A stretch of 36,183 bases of DNA from Hadesarchaea archaeon DG-33 (GTDB taxonomy: Archaea; Hadarchaeota; Hadarchaeia; Hadarchaeales; Hadarchaeaceae): contig LQHI01000062.1 in assembly GCA_001515185.1 (NCBI GenBank), forward strand, positions 1 to 36,183. Direction: 5' to 3'. The first letter of the stretch is position 1. Every line of letters begins with the position of its first letter. Positions 15,783-24,215 of the stretch are shown in pieces. The notes below the pieces were generated by a model that was not told the DNA's origin, did not search any database, and was given only the letters and a program-made list of their open reading frames with translations. The position numbers were made by a program, and so were the translations under genes.

Positions 15783-16670
15783 TCATCTCCCTCCTTCAAC
15801 CTTCCTGAAAACCTCGGGCAACTTGTCAAGCAAGTCCGATGCCACGAATTCATTACCCTTCTCCCGGAGGCAGAGGTCTCCTGCTTGTCCGCATGCCCAA
15901 GCTCCAGCGACCGTAGCCTTGAAAGGCTCTACTCCTTGCGCCAAGAAGGTGCCCACAATTCCCGCAAGTACGTCACCTGTACCTCCCACTGTCATTCCGG
16001 GGTTGCCCGTGTAATTGAGTTTCACTTCCCCAGCGGGCGAGGCGATGATATCAACCCACGCTTTCAACAGCACGGTGCAGCCTAACTCCTTTGCGGCGGC
16101 CTTGACCTGCTGGGCCCGCCCGTTGATATCAGCTGGAAGATCCACGCCCGTTAGTAATTCGAACTCACGTGCATGTGGCGTCAGGACCCAATGCATCCCT
16201 TGAGGTAAACTCCGCTCTGATGCCAGCGCCTTCAGCCCATCCGCGTCGAACAGCGCAGGCAGGTTCGGGTGCGCCTCCTTGAGCGCTCGCGAGAGTTCAA
16301 TTACGGCGTCACGCGTCTTCGCAAGCGTGCCCAACCCTGGCCCCACAACTACGGCCGTTGAGAGTTTGAATTCATTCCGCAATTCAGAAAGTGCGGTGGG
16401 CTCTAGGTCGCGGCAGGGGAGTTTGATGGTGATGAGGTCTGGCGAGAACGAATTTATCGTCCAAGCTGCTTTTTCAGGCGCAGCGATGATCGCGAGGTCA
16501 ACACCGGAACGTAACGCGGCTAGGCCAACGAGCGCTGGAGCTCCAACGTAACGCGAACCCCCTCCGACGACGAGCAACCGCCCATAGTCACCTTTGTGTG
16601 CTCCCCGCCTTCGTTTCGGTAAAACTGCCGACACATCCTTTTTTCCAACACGCATTTTAGGATTTACCAC
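15783..16670 (-). CDS. nnrD: ADP-dependent (S)-NAD(P)H-hydrate dehydratase
   Basis: Repair enzyme that removes water from damaged NAD(P)H hydrate, using ADP. It is a ribokinase-fold protein of 295 residues. Seen: KGDYGRLLVVGGGSRYVGAPAL at the N-terminus, VGPGLGT, LTPHAREFELLTG, and the signature NPGMTVGGTGDVLAGI with the catalytic Asp. Most archaeal versions are fused to the epimerase NnrE at the N-terminus. That domain is absent here, so the epimerase is either separate or missing. The start is GTG at 16670 or ATG at 16655 (MRVGKKDV); the latter looks more like the family. A minus-strand TATA box lies at 16702-16712. It heads the transcript nnrD-rpl40e-GGGPS. Confidence 0.92.
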   Translation of the reverse strand: MVNPKMRVGKKDVSAVLPKRRRGAHKGDYGRLLVVGGGSRYVGAPALVGLAALRSGVDLAIIAAPEKAAWTINSFSPDLITIKLPCRDLEPTALSELRNEFKLSTAVVVGPGLGTLAKTRDAVIELSRALKEAHPNLPALFDADGLKALASERSLPQGMHWVLTPHAREFELLTGVDLPADINGRAQQVKAAAKELGCTVLLKAWVDIIASPAGEVKLNYTGNPGMTVGGTGDVLAGIVGTFLAQGVEPFKATVAGAWACGQAGDLCLREKGNEFVASDLLDKLPEVFRKVEGGR

Positions 16671-16701
16671 AGGTGCACCTCTGAAGGAAGAAGCGCTGCT
16701 G

Positions 16702-16712
16702 GATATAAAAAC
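16702..16712 (-). promoter_or_regulatory. TATA box for nnrD-rpl40e-GGGPS
   Basis: Minus-strand TTTTTATATCC with a predicted transcript start near 16681, 10-25 bases ahead of the two nnrD start candidates. It is one half of a divergent promoter region shared with lysA. Confidence 0.6.
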
Positions 16713-16746
16713 TTAGTTAGCTTGCCATGTTGAGCTGCCGCAATTA

Positions 16747-16758
16747 TTTAAATATATA
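16747..16758 (+). promoter_or_regulatory. TATA box for the lysA operon
   Basis: TTTAAATATATA is the clearest TATA element in the window. The transcript start is expected near 16779, about 20 bases ahead of ATG 16802. This favours 16802 or a later start for lysA. Confidence 0.65.
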
Positions 16759-16801
16759 CCATTTGAGTAAACCTATGAAGTGAGAGTTTGCCAAAACAAA
16801 C

Positions 16802-18160
16802 ATGGACGAAAAATCTTCAGGGAACCCTTCGCGAGGTCGAGAGCAAATGCTAATGCTGAAGCCACATTTCAGCACCAACCCTCAAGGACATCTTGTGATT
16901 GGGGGCGCCGATGCGGTCGAACTCGCCGAGCGATTTGGGACCCCTTTATACGTGGTCGATGAGCAACGAATGCGCGAGAATTACAGGCGCGTCTACCACG
17001 CCTTTGCCGAACGATGGCCAAGCGTATTTGTCTGCTATGCCCTCAAGGCTAACTCCAACTTGGCGATTTGCAAAATCATGCAGAGCGAGAATGCGGGTGC
17101 GGAGGTTAGCTCCGGCAATGAACTCCGAAACGCCCTGAATGTTGGCGTTCCTGGTGAGAGGGCAATCTTTAACGGCAACCACAAATCACCTCCGGAGCTC
17201 GAGTACGCGATAACCAACAATGTTCTAATAAACGTCGACAGTTTTCAAGAACTTAATGTGGTTGAAAGCATCGCCTCACGGATTGGGAAAAAGGCAAGGA
17301 TAGGGTTTAGGGTGAACCCCGACGTGGAGACACCGACTCACCCATACATAGCCACGGGACTCCGGGAGAGCAAATTTGGGTTTGATGTTGCGAGTGGGCA
17401 GGCGCTTGAGGCGTACAAACTCGCGTCAAAAATGACGAACGTCGAGGTTGTCGCCATCCATGCTCATATCGGCTCTCAAATCCTCGATGTCGGGCCCTTC
17501 GAGGAGGAGGCCGAGAAACTCATGGCTCTAGTAGTCGAGATTAAAAAAAGTTTTAATATTAACCTTCAATTCGTCGATTTCGGAGGCGGTATCGGCGTCC
17601 CCTATAAACCAGATGACCCAGAGCTCAAACCCGAGCAAGTGGCAGAACGCATAGTGACTGTGGTCAAGCGGGTCGTCGAAGAAAAGAATCTCACAAAACC
17701 GACAATTGTCTTTGAACCGGGGCGGAGCATAATCGCCGACGCAAGTGTGTTGCTGGCGCGTGTCGGCTACACCAAGGAGCGACCCGGGATGCCAACATGG
17801 GTGGCGGTCGACGCAGGGATGAACGCGCTGATTAGGCCGGCCCTCTACGGCGCCTATCACCATATTGAACTAGCGAACAAAATCCTAGAAAAAAATGAGA
17901 AACTCTTCAATGTCGCTGGCCCCCTTTGTGAGTCTGGCGATTTCTTGGGTAAGGAACGCAAGTTGCCTGCCACCGAACCCGGAGATCTGGCTGTGATTTT
18001 CGATGTTGGAGCCTACGGCTTAGCGGTGTCGAACCAGCATACCGCTCAGCCCCGCCCGGCGATGGTCTTGGTCAACCGTGGCAAGGCCGAGATCGTCCGA
18101 AAGCGGGAAAGTTATGAAGACCTGACTCGCCTCGACCAAATCCCCGGGTGGCTGAAGTGA
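16802..18160 (+). CDS. lysA: diaminopimelate decarboxylase
   Basis: PLP enzyme that makes lysine from meso-diaminopimelate, the last step of the DAP pathway. Seen: FGTPLYVVDE at the N-terminus, CYALKANSN with the PLP lysine Lys82, AHIGSQI, VDFGGGIGVPY, FEPGRSI and GPLCESGDFLGKER carrying the substrate-contacting Cys. Length of 452 is slightly above the usual 420-440 because the N-terminal 15 residues (polar, Ser/Arg-rich) precede the normal family start. ATG at 16847 or 16853 is a good alternative start. It is first gene of lysA-lysC-dapA-dapB. Confidence 0.95.
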   Translation: MDEKSSGNPSRGREQMLMLKPHFSTNPQGHLVIGGADAVELAERFGTPLYVVDEQRMRENYRRVYHAFAERWPSVFVCYALKANSNLAICKIMQSENAGAEVSSGNELRNALNVGVPGERAIFNGNHKSPPELEYAITNNVLINVDSFQELNVVESIASRIGKKARIGFRVNPDVETPTHPYIATGLRESKFGFDVASGQALEAYKLASKMTNVEVVAIHAHIGSQILDVGPFEEEAEKLMALVVEIKKSFNINLQFVDFGGGIGVPYKPDDPELKPEQVAERIVTVVKRVVEEKNLTKPTIVFEPGRSIIADASVLLARVGYTKERPGMPTWVAVDAGMNALIRPALYGAYHHIELANKILEKNEKLFNVAGPLCESGDFLGKERKLPATEPGDLAVIFDVGAYGLAVSNQHTAQPRPAMVLVNRGKAEIVRKRESYEDLTRLDQIPGWLK

Positions 18161-19386
18161 GTCGAATTGTAGTCAAGTTTGGAGGAACCAGCATAGTGAA
18201 TGGCGAACGCATACGCTTAGGGGCAAAAGCCGTCTATCGAGAGTACAAGAAGGGTACCGAAGTGGCAGTGGTTGTGTCCGCAATGGGGCACACAACCGAT
18301 GAGCTAATTAAAGCGGCAAAAGCGGGCACTGATGGCGGGGTGGACGCCCGAGAACTCGATGATATCATGGCAATGGGGGAGCAAACGAGTGCTCGAGTAT
18401 TCGCTGCAGCGTTGCGTAGCCTTGGGGCGGATGCAAGGTATATTGACCCCAAGCAACGTGAGTGGCCGGTAGTGACTGACAGCAACTTTGGCTCGGCTAA
18501 CGTGAATCTGGTCGAGACGAGGATGCGAGTCCAAAAGTTCATTTTGCCTTTGGTGAAAAAGCGTGTGATTCCGGTAATGTGCGGTTTTTTGGGCAAAGAT
18601 AAGCAAGGCAATATAACAACAATCGGACGTGGAGGCAGCGATATAACGGGTTTCCTTGTGGGAGAATGCTTAGACGCGAATGAGGTGATTATAGTCACCG
18701 ATGCCGAGGGGGTTATGACCGCTGATCCCAACAAAATCAAGAGAGCACAGTTAATAAAGCGCATCTCAGTAGAAGAAATGCGTGACCTAGCGCGCTTTGG
18801 GGCGCAGGTAATGCATCCCCGAGCTATGAGTTATAAAAATCCCCACATAAACGCTAAGGTTATACACTTCCGCTACGGTAATTTATCTGTTCGGGGCACA
18901 ACTATCGTGGGACCAAAGGAGGTCGAATCTGTGAGCGTTCGAGCGTACGAAAAACCGCTTGCGATGCTGACGATAGTCGGAAAAGAAATGCAGACCACGC
19001 CAGGGATACTTGTAAAGTCCGCAACCCCCCTAACTAGAGCGGGCATAAACATCTTCGGCATCTCGATCGGCCCAAGGTCTTTCTCGATCTACGTTATGGA
19101 GGAAGATTCCAGCCGAGCACTTGAGCTGCTGCACAAAAGCATAATTCTAAACAGAAAGATGAAATCAGTGACGAGCGAGAACAACATCGCATTGCTCATA
19201 GCGGAAAGTGAACGCTTCATCTACACGCCGGGTGCTATAACCAAATTGTCGGAACCTCTCGCGCGAGCTCGGATAAATGTCATTGAAATCTTCTCGAGCC
19301 GGGCGTCGATTAGCTTCTTCGTCAACTGGGACGACCGGAAGAAAGCCCTGCGGCTGCTCAAGCAGTCTATGAAGGAGGTTAAATGA
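18157..19386 (+). CDS. lysC: aspartate kinase, monofunctional, with ACT domains
   Basis: Phosphorylates aspartate, the committed step to lysine, threonine and methionine. Seen: VVKFGGTS at the N-terminus, GRGGSDITG and VTDAEGVMTADPNK in the kinase domain, and two C-terminal ACT domains (from about residue 275, ATPLTRAGINIFGIS and EPLARARINVIEIFSS) that usually bind inhibitory amino acids. The start is taken as GTG at 18157, which overlaps the lysA stop (GTGA); a GTG three codons earlier (18148) is possible. The stop overlaps the dapA ATG. Feedback by lysine or threonine is likely from the ACT pair but not provable here. Confidence 0.95.
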   Translation: MSRIVVKFGGTSIVNGERIRLGAKAVYREYKKGTEVAVVVSAMGHTTDELIKAAKAGTDGGVDARELDDIMAMGEQTSARVFAAALRSLGADARYIDPKQREWPVVTDSNFGSANVNLVETRMRVQKFILPLVKKRVIPVMCGFLGKDKQGNITTIGRGGSDITGFLVGECLDANEVIIVTDAEGVMTADPNKIKRAQLIKRISVEEMRDLARFGAQVMHPRAMSYKNPHINAKVIHFRYGNLSVRGTTIVGPKEVESVSVRAYEKPLAMLTIVGKEMQTTPGILVKSATPLTRAGINIFGISIGPRSFSIYVMEEDSSRALELLHKSIILNRKMKSVTSENNIALLIAESERFIYTPGAITKLSEPLARARINVIEIFSSRASISFFVNWDDRKKALRLLKQSMKEVK

Positions 19387-20267
19387 TGTTCGAGGGCGCC
19401 CTGACTGCGATGGTCACGCCCTTCGACAACGATGGAAAAATCGACGAGGAAGGGCTTCGCGAAAATGTGAAATTTCAAATCAAAAGTGGCATCCATGGGC
19501 TAGTGCCGGTTGGGACAACAGGCGAATGCGCAACGCTTTCCTATGAAGAACACAACCACGTTGTCGAAATCGTTGTCGATGCGGCGAAGAGAAAAGTGCC
19601 CGTGCTGGCTGGCACTGGGAGCAACAGCACATGGGAGGCAATCATGCTCACGAAACACGCAAAGGAAGTGGGCGCGGACGGAGCGCTACTCGTGGTGCCC
19701 TATTATAACAAGCCAACGCAAGCCGGCCTTTACCAGCACTACAAGCGGCTCGCAGAGGAGGTCGACTTACCCCAAGTGATTTACAACATCCCCTCGCGCA
19801 CGGGCGTCAACATGCAGCCTGAGACAATGGCGAAACTGGCCAAGCTGAATAACATCGTGGGAGTAAAGGAGGCAAGCGGAGACCTAGAGCAAATCGTGCG
19901 GATAATTGGGTTGACTCGCGGCGAAAATTTCATTGTGATCTCTGGCGATGATTCACTGACTCTCGAAATTATGAAACGGGGAGGAGTCGGCGTCATCTCG
20001 GTTACATCAAACCTCGTGCCTGATAAGGTGGTTAAGATTGTAGACTCTTTTCGGTCCGGTGATATTGAGACAGCAAAACGGATTAACGACGAATTAGCAC
20101 CGCTGTTCAAGGCGTTGTTCATCGAGACCAACCCAGGGCCCGTCAAGATGGCCATGAACTTGATAGGGATGGCCGCTGGAGGGCTCAGGCTCCCATTAGT
20201 CGAGCTCGAGCCGGAGAACCGGAAAAAATTGCGCAAGGTTCTAGTCGACATGGGATTGATGAAATGA
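19383..20267 (+). CDS. dapA: 4-hydroxy-tetrahydrodipicolinate synthase
   Basis: Condenses pyruvate with aspartate semialdehyde through a Schiff base. The 294-residue TIM barrel has the usual residues: GTTGE (46-49 region), YYNKP, Tyr134 in YNIPSRTG with Arg139, and the Schiff-base Lys162 in GVKEASGD. Length is typical (about 290-300). ATGATG at 19383-19388 gives two in-phase starts after GGAGGTT; the first shares bases with the lysC stop. Its own stop overlaps dapB by four bases. The operon context makes the DapA assignment firmer than for isolated members of this aldolase family. Confidence 0.95.
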   Translation: MMFEGALTAMVTPFDNDGKIDEEGLRENVKFQIKSGIHGLVPVGTTGECATLSYEEHNHVVEIVVDAAKRKVPVLAGTGSNSTWEAIMLTKHAKEVGADGALLVVPYYNKPTQAGLYQHYKRLAEEVDLPQVIYNIPSRTGVNMQPETMAKLAKLNNIVGVKEASGDLEQIVRIIGLTRGENFIVISGDDSLTLEIMKRGGVGVISVTSNLVPDKVVKIVDSFRSGDIETAKRINDELAPLFKALFIETNPGPVKMAMNLIGMAAGGLRLPLVELEPENRKKLRKVLVDMGLMK

Positions 20268-21037
20268 TTCGAGTTGCCGTCTGCGGTGCTTGCGGGCGAA
20301 TGGGCAGGCTAATCGTTCACCAAGTCGCGAAACAAGCGGACATGGAGTTAGTTGCGGCCATCGATGCCCATGGTACCCCAAGCGCAGGAGAGGACGCCGG
20401 GAAACTCGCCGGCGTGGGTGAACTCGGCGTAAAGATCGTTGGCGCAGACAAACTGGCTGAGACGCTGAAGAGATTAAACCCAGATGTCTTAGTGGACTTC
20501 ACCACAGCAGATGCCACAGTTCAGAACGTCAAAACTGCATCCCAAACGGGCGTTTCTGTGGTTGTGGGTACTACCGGGTTCACAGCCGAACAGCGGGTTG
20601 AAATGGAGGAAGCCGTGAAAAAGGGAAAAATCCGGGCAATCATCTCACCAAACATGTCGATCGGCGTGAATGTATTTTTCAAATCGGCAAAGGAAACTGC
20701 AAGGATGTTGGGCAGCGATTACGGAGTAGAGATTGTTGAAGCGCATCACGTGCACAAGCGCGACGCACCCAGCGGAACCGCGCGGAGGATTGCGCATATC
20801 ATCGCGAGGGAATTCAACTGGAGCGAAGATAAAATCAAAATTAAATCGATTAGAGAAGGCGAAATTGTCGGTGAACACACGGTGATATTTTCCACACCGG
20901 AGGAGCGGGTCGAGATCATCCATCGTGCACAGAGTCGTGAGACGTTTGCTGCCGGGGCAATGAAGGCAATCCGCTACGTCGTGGAAAAAGGCAAGCCAGG
21001 CGTTGTAGAAGACATGCAGAATGTTTTGGGTTTATAG
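20264..21037 (+). CDS. dapB: 4-hydroxy-tetrahydrodipicolinate reductase
   Basis: Uses NAD(P)H to reduce the DapA product. The 257-residue protein has an N-terminal Rossmann motif (VAVCGACGRMGRLI), VDFTTADA, GTTGFT, and the catalytic segment EAHHVHKRDAPSGTARR with the His and Lys of the family. Length is normal. ATG at 20264 overlaps the dapA stop. The remaining DAP steps (for example a DapL-type aminotransferase and DapF) are not in the window. Confidence 0.95.
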   Translation: MIRVAVCGACGRMGRLIVHQVAKQADMELVAAIDAHGTPSAGEDAGKLAGVGELGVKIVGADKLAETLKRLNPDVLVDFTTADATVQNVKTASQTGVSVVVGTTGFTAEQRVEMEEAVKKGKIRAIISPNMSIGVNVFFKSAKETARMLGSDYGVEIVEAHHVHKRDAPSGTARRIAHIIAREFNWSEDKIKIKSIREGEIVGEHTVIFSTPEERVEIIHRAQSRETFAAGAMKAIRYVVEKGKPGVVEDMQNVLGL

Positions 21038-21070
21038 TCTATTGCGCTCATTTAGTGAAACGGGAGTACC

Positions 21071-22114
21071 TTGTCTAGCGTAATTCATTTTTGTAGGAGA
21101 GAAGAGGATTTTTATAACATAGGCGAAATCGCCATAGCTTATTCGATCAGAGACATGCTACGCCCCCGTTTGAAACCATTTACCTACACTCCGGGCGAGG
21201 TCAAAGAACTAGAAAAACCGCAACCCACCGAGTTTGTCGAGACAATCAACCGGCATGATATTTGCGTAATCGGGGGAGGAGGATTATACTCCAAATTTTT
21301 TCTCCCGATGGATGCTAAAGTTATCAAATCGATAGAAATACCGATTGTGCTCTATGGGATAGGCTACATCAGAAATCTCGGAGACAAGGAACTAACTCAT
21401 GAACAAATAGAAAGCGTTCGATTATTGAACACATGCGCCAAGCTCACCTCCGTTCGGGACGAATACACCGGTAAATTTTTGAGAGATTTAGGAGTAAGCG
21501 ACGTACACGTAACTGGTGATCCCGCAATTTTTCTCGATTCTGAAGAGACTAGCCAAGTTGTCCTAGATGATAGTAAAATAAAGATAGGTATAAACGTGGC
21601 TTGCCACTACTGGGCGCTATACCCTAAATATTTGTACACGACAATTGACGAGTACACCAAAGCTTGCGAATTTTTAATCAATCATCTAAACGCAGAAATC
21701 GTATATTTAGCACACCACCCCGATGAGCACCACGTTGTTGAGATAATGAGGAAGAAAAAATTGCCGCTCAAAGTGGTGGATACATCCCCCAACCCATACA
21801 AAATGAAATTCATTTACGGCAAACTGGATTTGGTCATTGGAATGATGATGCATTCCACAGTACTGGCGTTCGGAAGCGGAACCCCAATAGTAAATGTTGC
21901 CTACGACGCCAAAAATTACAATTTCATGGAGTTCATTGGTCAAAAAGATAAAGTAATAGATGTCAGAAACGCTAATCAGGAAAATATTAAGGAAGTCTCA
22001 TTGCGTACTTTCGATGATTCGGAAAATATCAAGAAAGATTTCAGGGCTCTAAAGCGTAAACTGTGGGCACAACAAGAAGAGTTCCTAACAAAAATTAGCA
22101 AATTGCCAACCTAA
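21071..22114 (+). CDS. polysaccharide pyruvyl transferase family protein
   Basis: Member of the CsaB/WcaK family, which transfers pyruvate ketals to cell-surface glycans from phosphoenolpyruvate. The 347-residue protein shows the family pattern: N-terminal NIGEIAIAYSI, CVIGGGGLYSKFF, TSVRDEYTGKFLRDLGV, VTGDPAIFL and the C-terminal DLVIGMMMHSTVLAFGSGTPIV. The usual MRxH is MMMH here, an Arg-to-Met change at the motif. The start is TTG at 21071, after a weak GGGAG; no better start exists because TGA lies at 21056. The gene is noticeably A/T-richer than dapB before it. It sits 33 bases after dapB, probably in the same transcript, and may have been acquired. Acceptor glycan unknown. Confidence 0.85.
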   Translation: MSSVIHFCRREEDFYNIGEIAIAYSIRDMLRPRLKPFTYTPGEVKELEKPQPTEFVETINRHDICVIGGGGLYSKFFLPMDAKVIKSIEIPIVLYGIGYIRNLGDKELTHEQIESVRLLNTCAKLTSVRDEYTGKFLRDLGVSDVHVTGDPAIFLDSEETSQVVLDDSKIKIGINVACHYWALYPKYLYTTIDEYTKACEFLINHLNAEIVYLAHHPDEHHVVEIMRKKKLPLKVVDTSPNPYKMKFIYGKLDLVIGMMMHSTVLAFGSGTPIVNVAYDAKNYNFMEFIGQKDKVIDVRNANQENIKEVSLRTFDDSENIKKDFRALKRKLWAQQEEFLTKISKLPT

Positions 22115-22139
22115 AAATTAATCAAGATTGTAATCGCTA

Positions 22140-22147
22140 TTTTTTTC
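22140..22147 (+). terminator. T-rich terminator after the pyruvyl transferase gene
   Basis: A run of seven T residues about 25 bases past the stop, followed by a weak CAAAG/CTTTG stem (22150-22170). Archaeal transcripts commonly end at such T runs. This would separate the lysA-to-pyruvyl transferase unit from asd. Confidence 0.4.
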
Positions 22148-22180
22148 TCAAAGAAGATGGTTTTCTTTGCTTATGGAAGG

Positions 22181-22302
22181 GGCAAGGTAACCCACGCCTA
22201 CAGAATCTACACTTCTCGGGTTTAGGCGGAGCTGGAAGCGGCCCGACCATGTGTCCATACTTACGGCGGGGCATCTAGACACCAAAATCTTTTCACCTTG
22301 CC
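22181..22302. other. inverted-repeat-bounded intergenic element ahead of asd
   Basis: GGCAAGGT (22181-22188) and ACCTTGCC (22295-22302) are perfect inverted repeats enclosing 106 bases. Inside, CGCCTA (22195-22200) pairs with TAGGCG (22223-22228), and AACCC (22189-22193) can pair with GGGTT (22218-22222) in a crossing way. The gap 22115-22343 thus may encode a small structured RNA or a leftover repeat. I see no tRNA, box C/D or lysine-riboswitch pattern. The asd TATA box lies just past it, so it is not an asd leader. Confidence 0.35.
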
Positions 22303-22303
22303 A

Positions 22304-22314
22304 AATTAAATAAT
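22304..22314 (+). promoter_or_regulatory. TATA box for asd
   Basis: AATTAAATAAT with a predicted transcript start near 22335, nine bases before the asd ATG. This implies an almost leaderless asd mRNA. Confidence 0.45.
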
Positions 22315-22343
22315 CTTGAAAGTATAATATAGCGGGCGATAGA

Positions 22344-23483
22344 ATGGCAAAAATCCCAGTTGCTGTCTTGGGCGCGACGGGCGAGGTTGGGCAGAAATTT
22401 GTAATCAACCTCCAGAGGCACCCGTGGTTCGAGCTCACGGCATTGTATGCATCGGAAAGGTCCGCTGACAAGACTTATGCGGACGCACTAAACTATGGAA
22501 AGGAAAATTCAAGATGGTTTTGTAAGGGGATGCCTAGCGAAAAAATTCTAGGCATGACAGTACGGAATCTTAGCAACGTGCACCCTGAAGAAAACAGCTT
22601 GTTCTTTTCAGCATTACCCTCGGAAACAGCACTAGAGGTCGAGGGAAAAATCGCAGGGGAAAAGCCAGTGGTCAGCACGGCTTCCGCATACCGTTATTTC
22701 GACGACAGCTTCGTATACCTGCCAGGTGTGAACGAGTTACATGCGGGCATCATAGATGTGCAACAAAAAGGCAGGGGTTGGAAGGGATTTGTCGTGCCTC
22801 AGCCTAACTGCACGACTATAGGTTTAGTAATGTCGTTGAAGCCTGTGCACGATGAGTTCGGACTTGAGCACGTGACGATGGCTTCGATGCAGTCCGTGTC
22901 CGGCGCGGGGTATGGTGCGGTCAGGAGCTGGGCCGAACAGCGAAAGGTACAGGGGTCCGACCTTCCGGCTGAGCTTGAGGAATTTTCCCAAGGTGTCTTC
23001 GAGGGTAACGTCATTCCGTACATTCACATGGAAGAAGAAAAAGTCAGAAAAGAAACGATGAAGCTCCTCGGAGAATTCAGCGCGGGTAAAATCAGACCCG
23101 CGGGATTCAAGATTGCATGCAAATGTAATCGCGTCCCGGTCCTCGACGGCCACACGGAGTCCGTTTTCATTGAGACCACGAAAGGATGCAGTATTGATGC
23201 GCTAAAAGAAGTTTGGAAAAGCTATCGGGGCGAACCGCATAAACTAGCATTACCTACAGCACCCAAGCAGCCGATAATAGTCATGGGGGAAATCGACAGG
23301 CCCCAGCCGAGGTTCGATGCAGCCATGGAAGGTGGCATGGTCGCAATCATCGGAGGAGTGGAAGCGAACGCTTTTGACAATGGCTTCCAGTACACCGTGC
23401 TCTCACACAACACCGAGCTCGGTGCAGCGAAGGGTGCGGTGCTAGCAGCTGAGTACCTTAACAAAATTGGGCTAATCAAATGA
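22344..23483 (+). CDS. asd: aspartate-semialdehyde dehydrogenase
   Basis: Reduces aspartyl phosphate to aspartate semialdehyde with NADPH, feeding DapA and the threonine branch. The 379-residue protein has the N-terminal GATGEVGQKF nucleotide loop, ASAYRYF, and the catalytic VPQPNCTTIGL with Cys156; RVPVLDGHTE lies in the catalytic domain. It is of the archaeal/fungal subtype and slightly longer than most (about 340-360). Some members of this subtype act on malonyl-CoA in autotrophs, but the lysine context points to Asd. It has its own promoter. Confidence 0.94.
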   Translation: MAKIPVAVLGATGEVGQKFVINLQRHPWFELTALYASERSADKTYADALNYGKENSRWFCKGMPSEKILGMTVRNLSNVHPEENSLFFSALPSETALEVEGKIAGEKPVVSTASAYRYFDDSFVYLPGVNELHAGIIDVQQKGRGWKGFVVPQPNCTTIGLVMSLKPVHDEFGLEHVTMASMQSVSGAGYGAVRSWAEQRKVQGSDLPAELEEFSQGVFEGNVIPYIHMEEEKVRKETMKLLGEFSAGKIRPAGFKIACKCNRVPVLDGHTESVFIETTKGCSIDALKEVWKSYRGEPHKLALPTAPKQPIIVMGEIDRPQPRFDAAMEGGMVAIIGGVEANAFDNGFQYTVLSHNTELGAAKGAVLAAEYLNKIGLIK

Positions 23484-23584
23484 AAAACGTGGCATCCTAA
23501 AGGATAACCACGGTGTACCTATGCGGCAATTGAAAGCGAGCAATATTGTTACAGGCTATCTTAAGTGAGGCTAGCACAGGATAG

Positions 23585-24202
23585 TCAGCGACTTCTTAGG
23601 AGTGGACGAAATATTTTCTGTAATAGCTTGCGCTCGCGAACCTTCTTGTATATGAGAAAGGCGAATGTCACGGCAATCAATATCAAATAAAGCACCAATG
23701 GACTGGGCAGGGCCCCCACAATTCCGGCAAATACAAAGGTCCAGAAAATGCTGGAAATCACCGCACCGACAGCGATGGATGCGAGGATCGTCTTCTTCTT
23801 TATGTTTAGTATGTAAGCACAGAGGGCCGCCCAAGAGACGCCAACCAAAAATGTGAATCCAACCACACCGAGAGCAAAACCGAACTGTCCCGTTCGGCGC
23901 TCAAATTTTCGTATGTAACCGTCAATGTCTACCCTGAATCTTTTAGATTTAGCCGCCGCGTACCCCATAACACGGGAGATAATACGATTTTTGTAACGCA
24001 TGCTATATCCAATAAATTCGAAAAACCCAAACCATACTGGCACGAGAGTCGCGTGGATGATACTAACAGCGATTGCGGTGTCAAAAGTCGACATTCCTTG
24101 GGCAAACGCGAACGGTATAGAGCCAAATGGGCCCAAGAGCAGAGTCAGCGCGACCAACCCGATAATAGACATAATCAACCCCTTATTGACTTCCTTAGGC
24201 AA
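23585..24202 (-). CDS. multi-pass membrane protein, possibly small multidrug-export-like (PF06695)
   Basis: I cannot assign this firmly. The 205-residue protein has about five hydrophobic segments, near residues 9-35, 38-65, 106-131, 136-165 and 166-185, separated by a basic cytoplasmic loop (SKRFRVDIDGYIRKFERR). Size and layout resemble the archaeal small multidrug export family, with low confidence. The frame opens with TTG at 24202; ATG at 24172, after GGGGTTGAT, gives a start directly before the first membrane segment and looks better. Upstream lies the structured element 24216-24429, placed like a 5' leader, so the gene may be regulated through RNA. Confidence 0.6.
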   Translation of the reverse strand: MPKEVNKGLIMSIIGLVALTLLLGPFGSIPFAFAQGMSTFDTAIAVSIIHATLVPVWFGFFEFIGYSMRYKNRIISRVMGYAAAKSKRFRVDIDGYIRKFERRTGQFGFALGVVGFTFLVGVSWAALCAYILNIKKKTILASIAVGAVISSIFWTFVFAGIVGALPSPLVLYLILIAVTFAFLIYKKVRERKLLQKIFRPLLRSR

Positions 24203-24215
24203 TCAAACCAGATAA

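Noticed and set aside
22115..22343. Lysine riboswitch ahead of asd
   Set aside because: None of the conserved lysine-riboswitch core could be found, and the asd TATA box lies downstream of the structure, so the element would not be in the asd mRNA.
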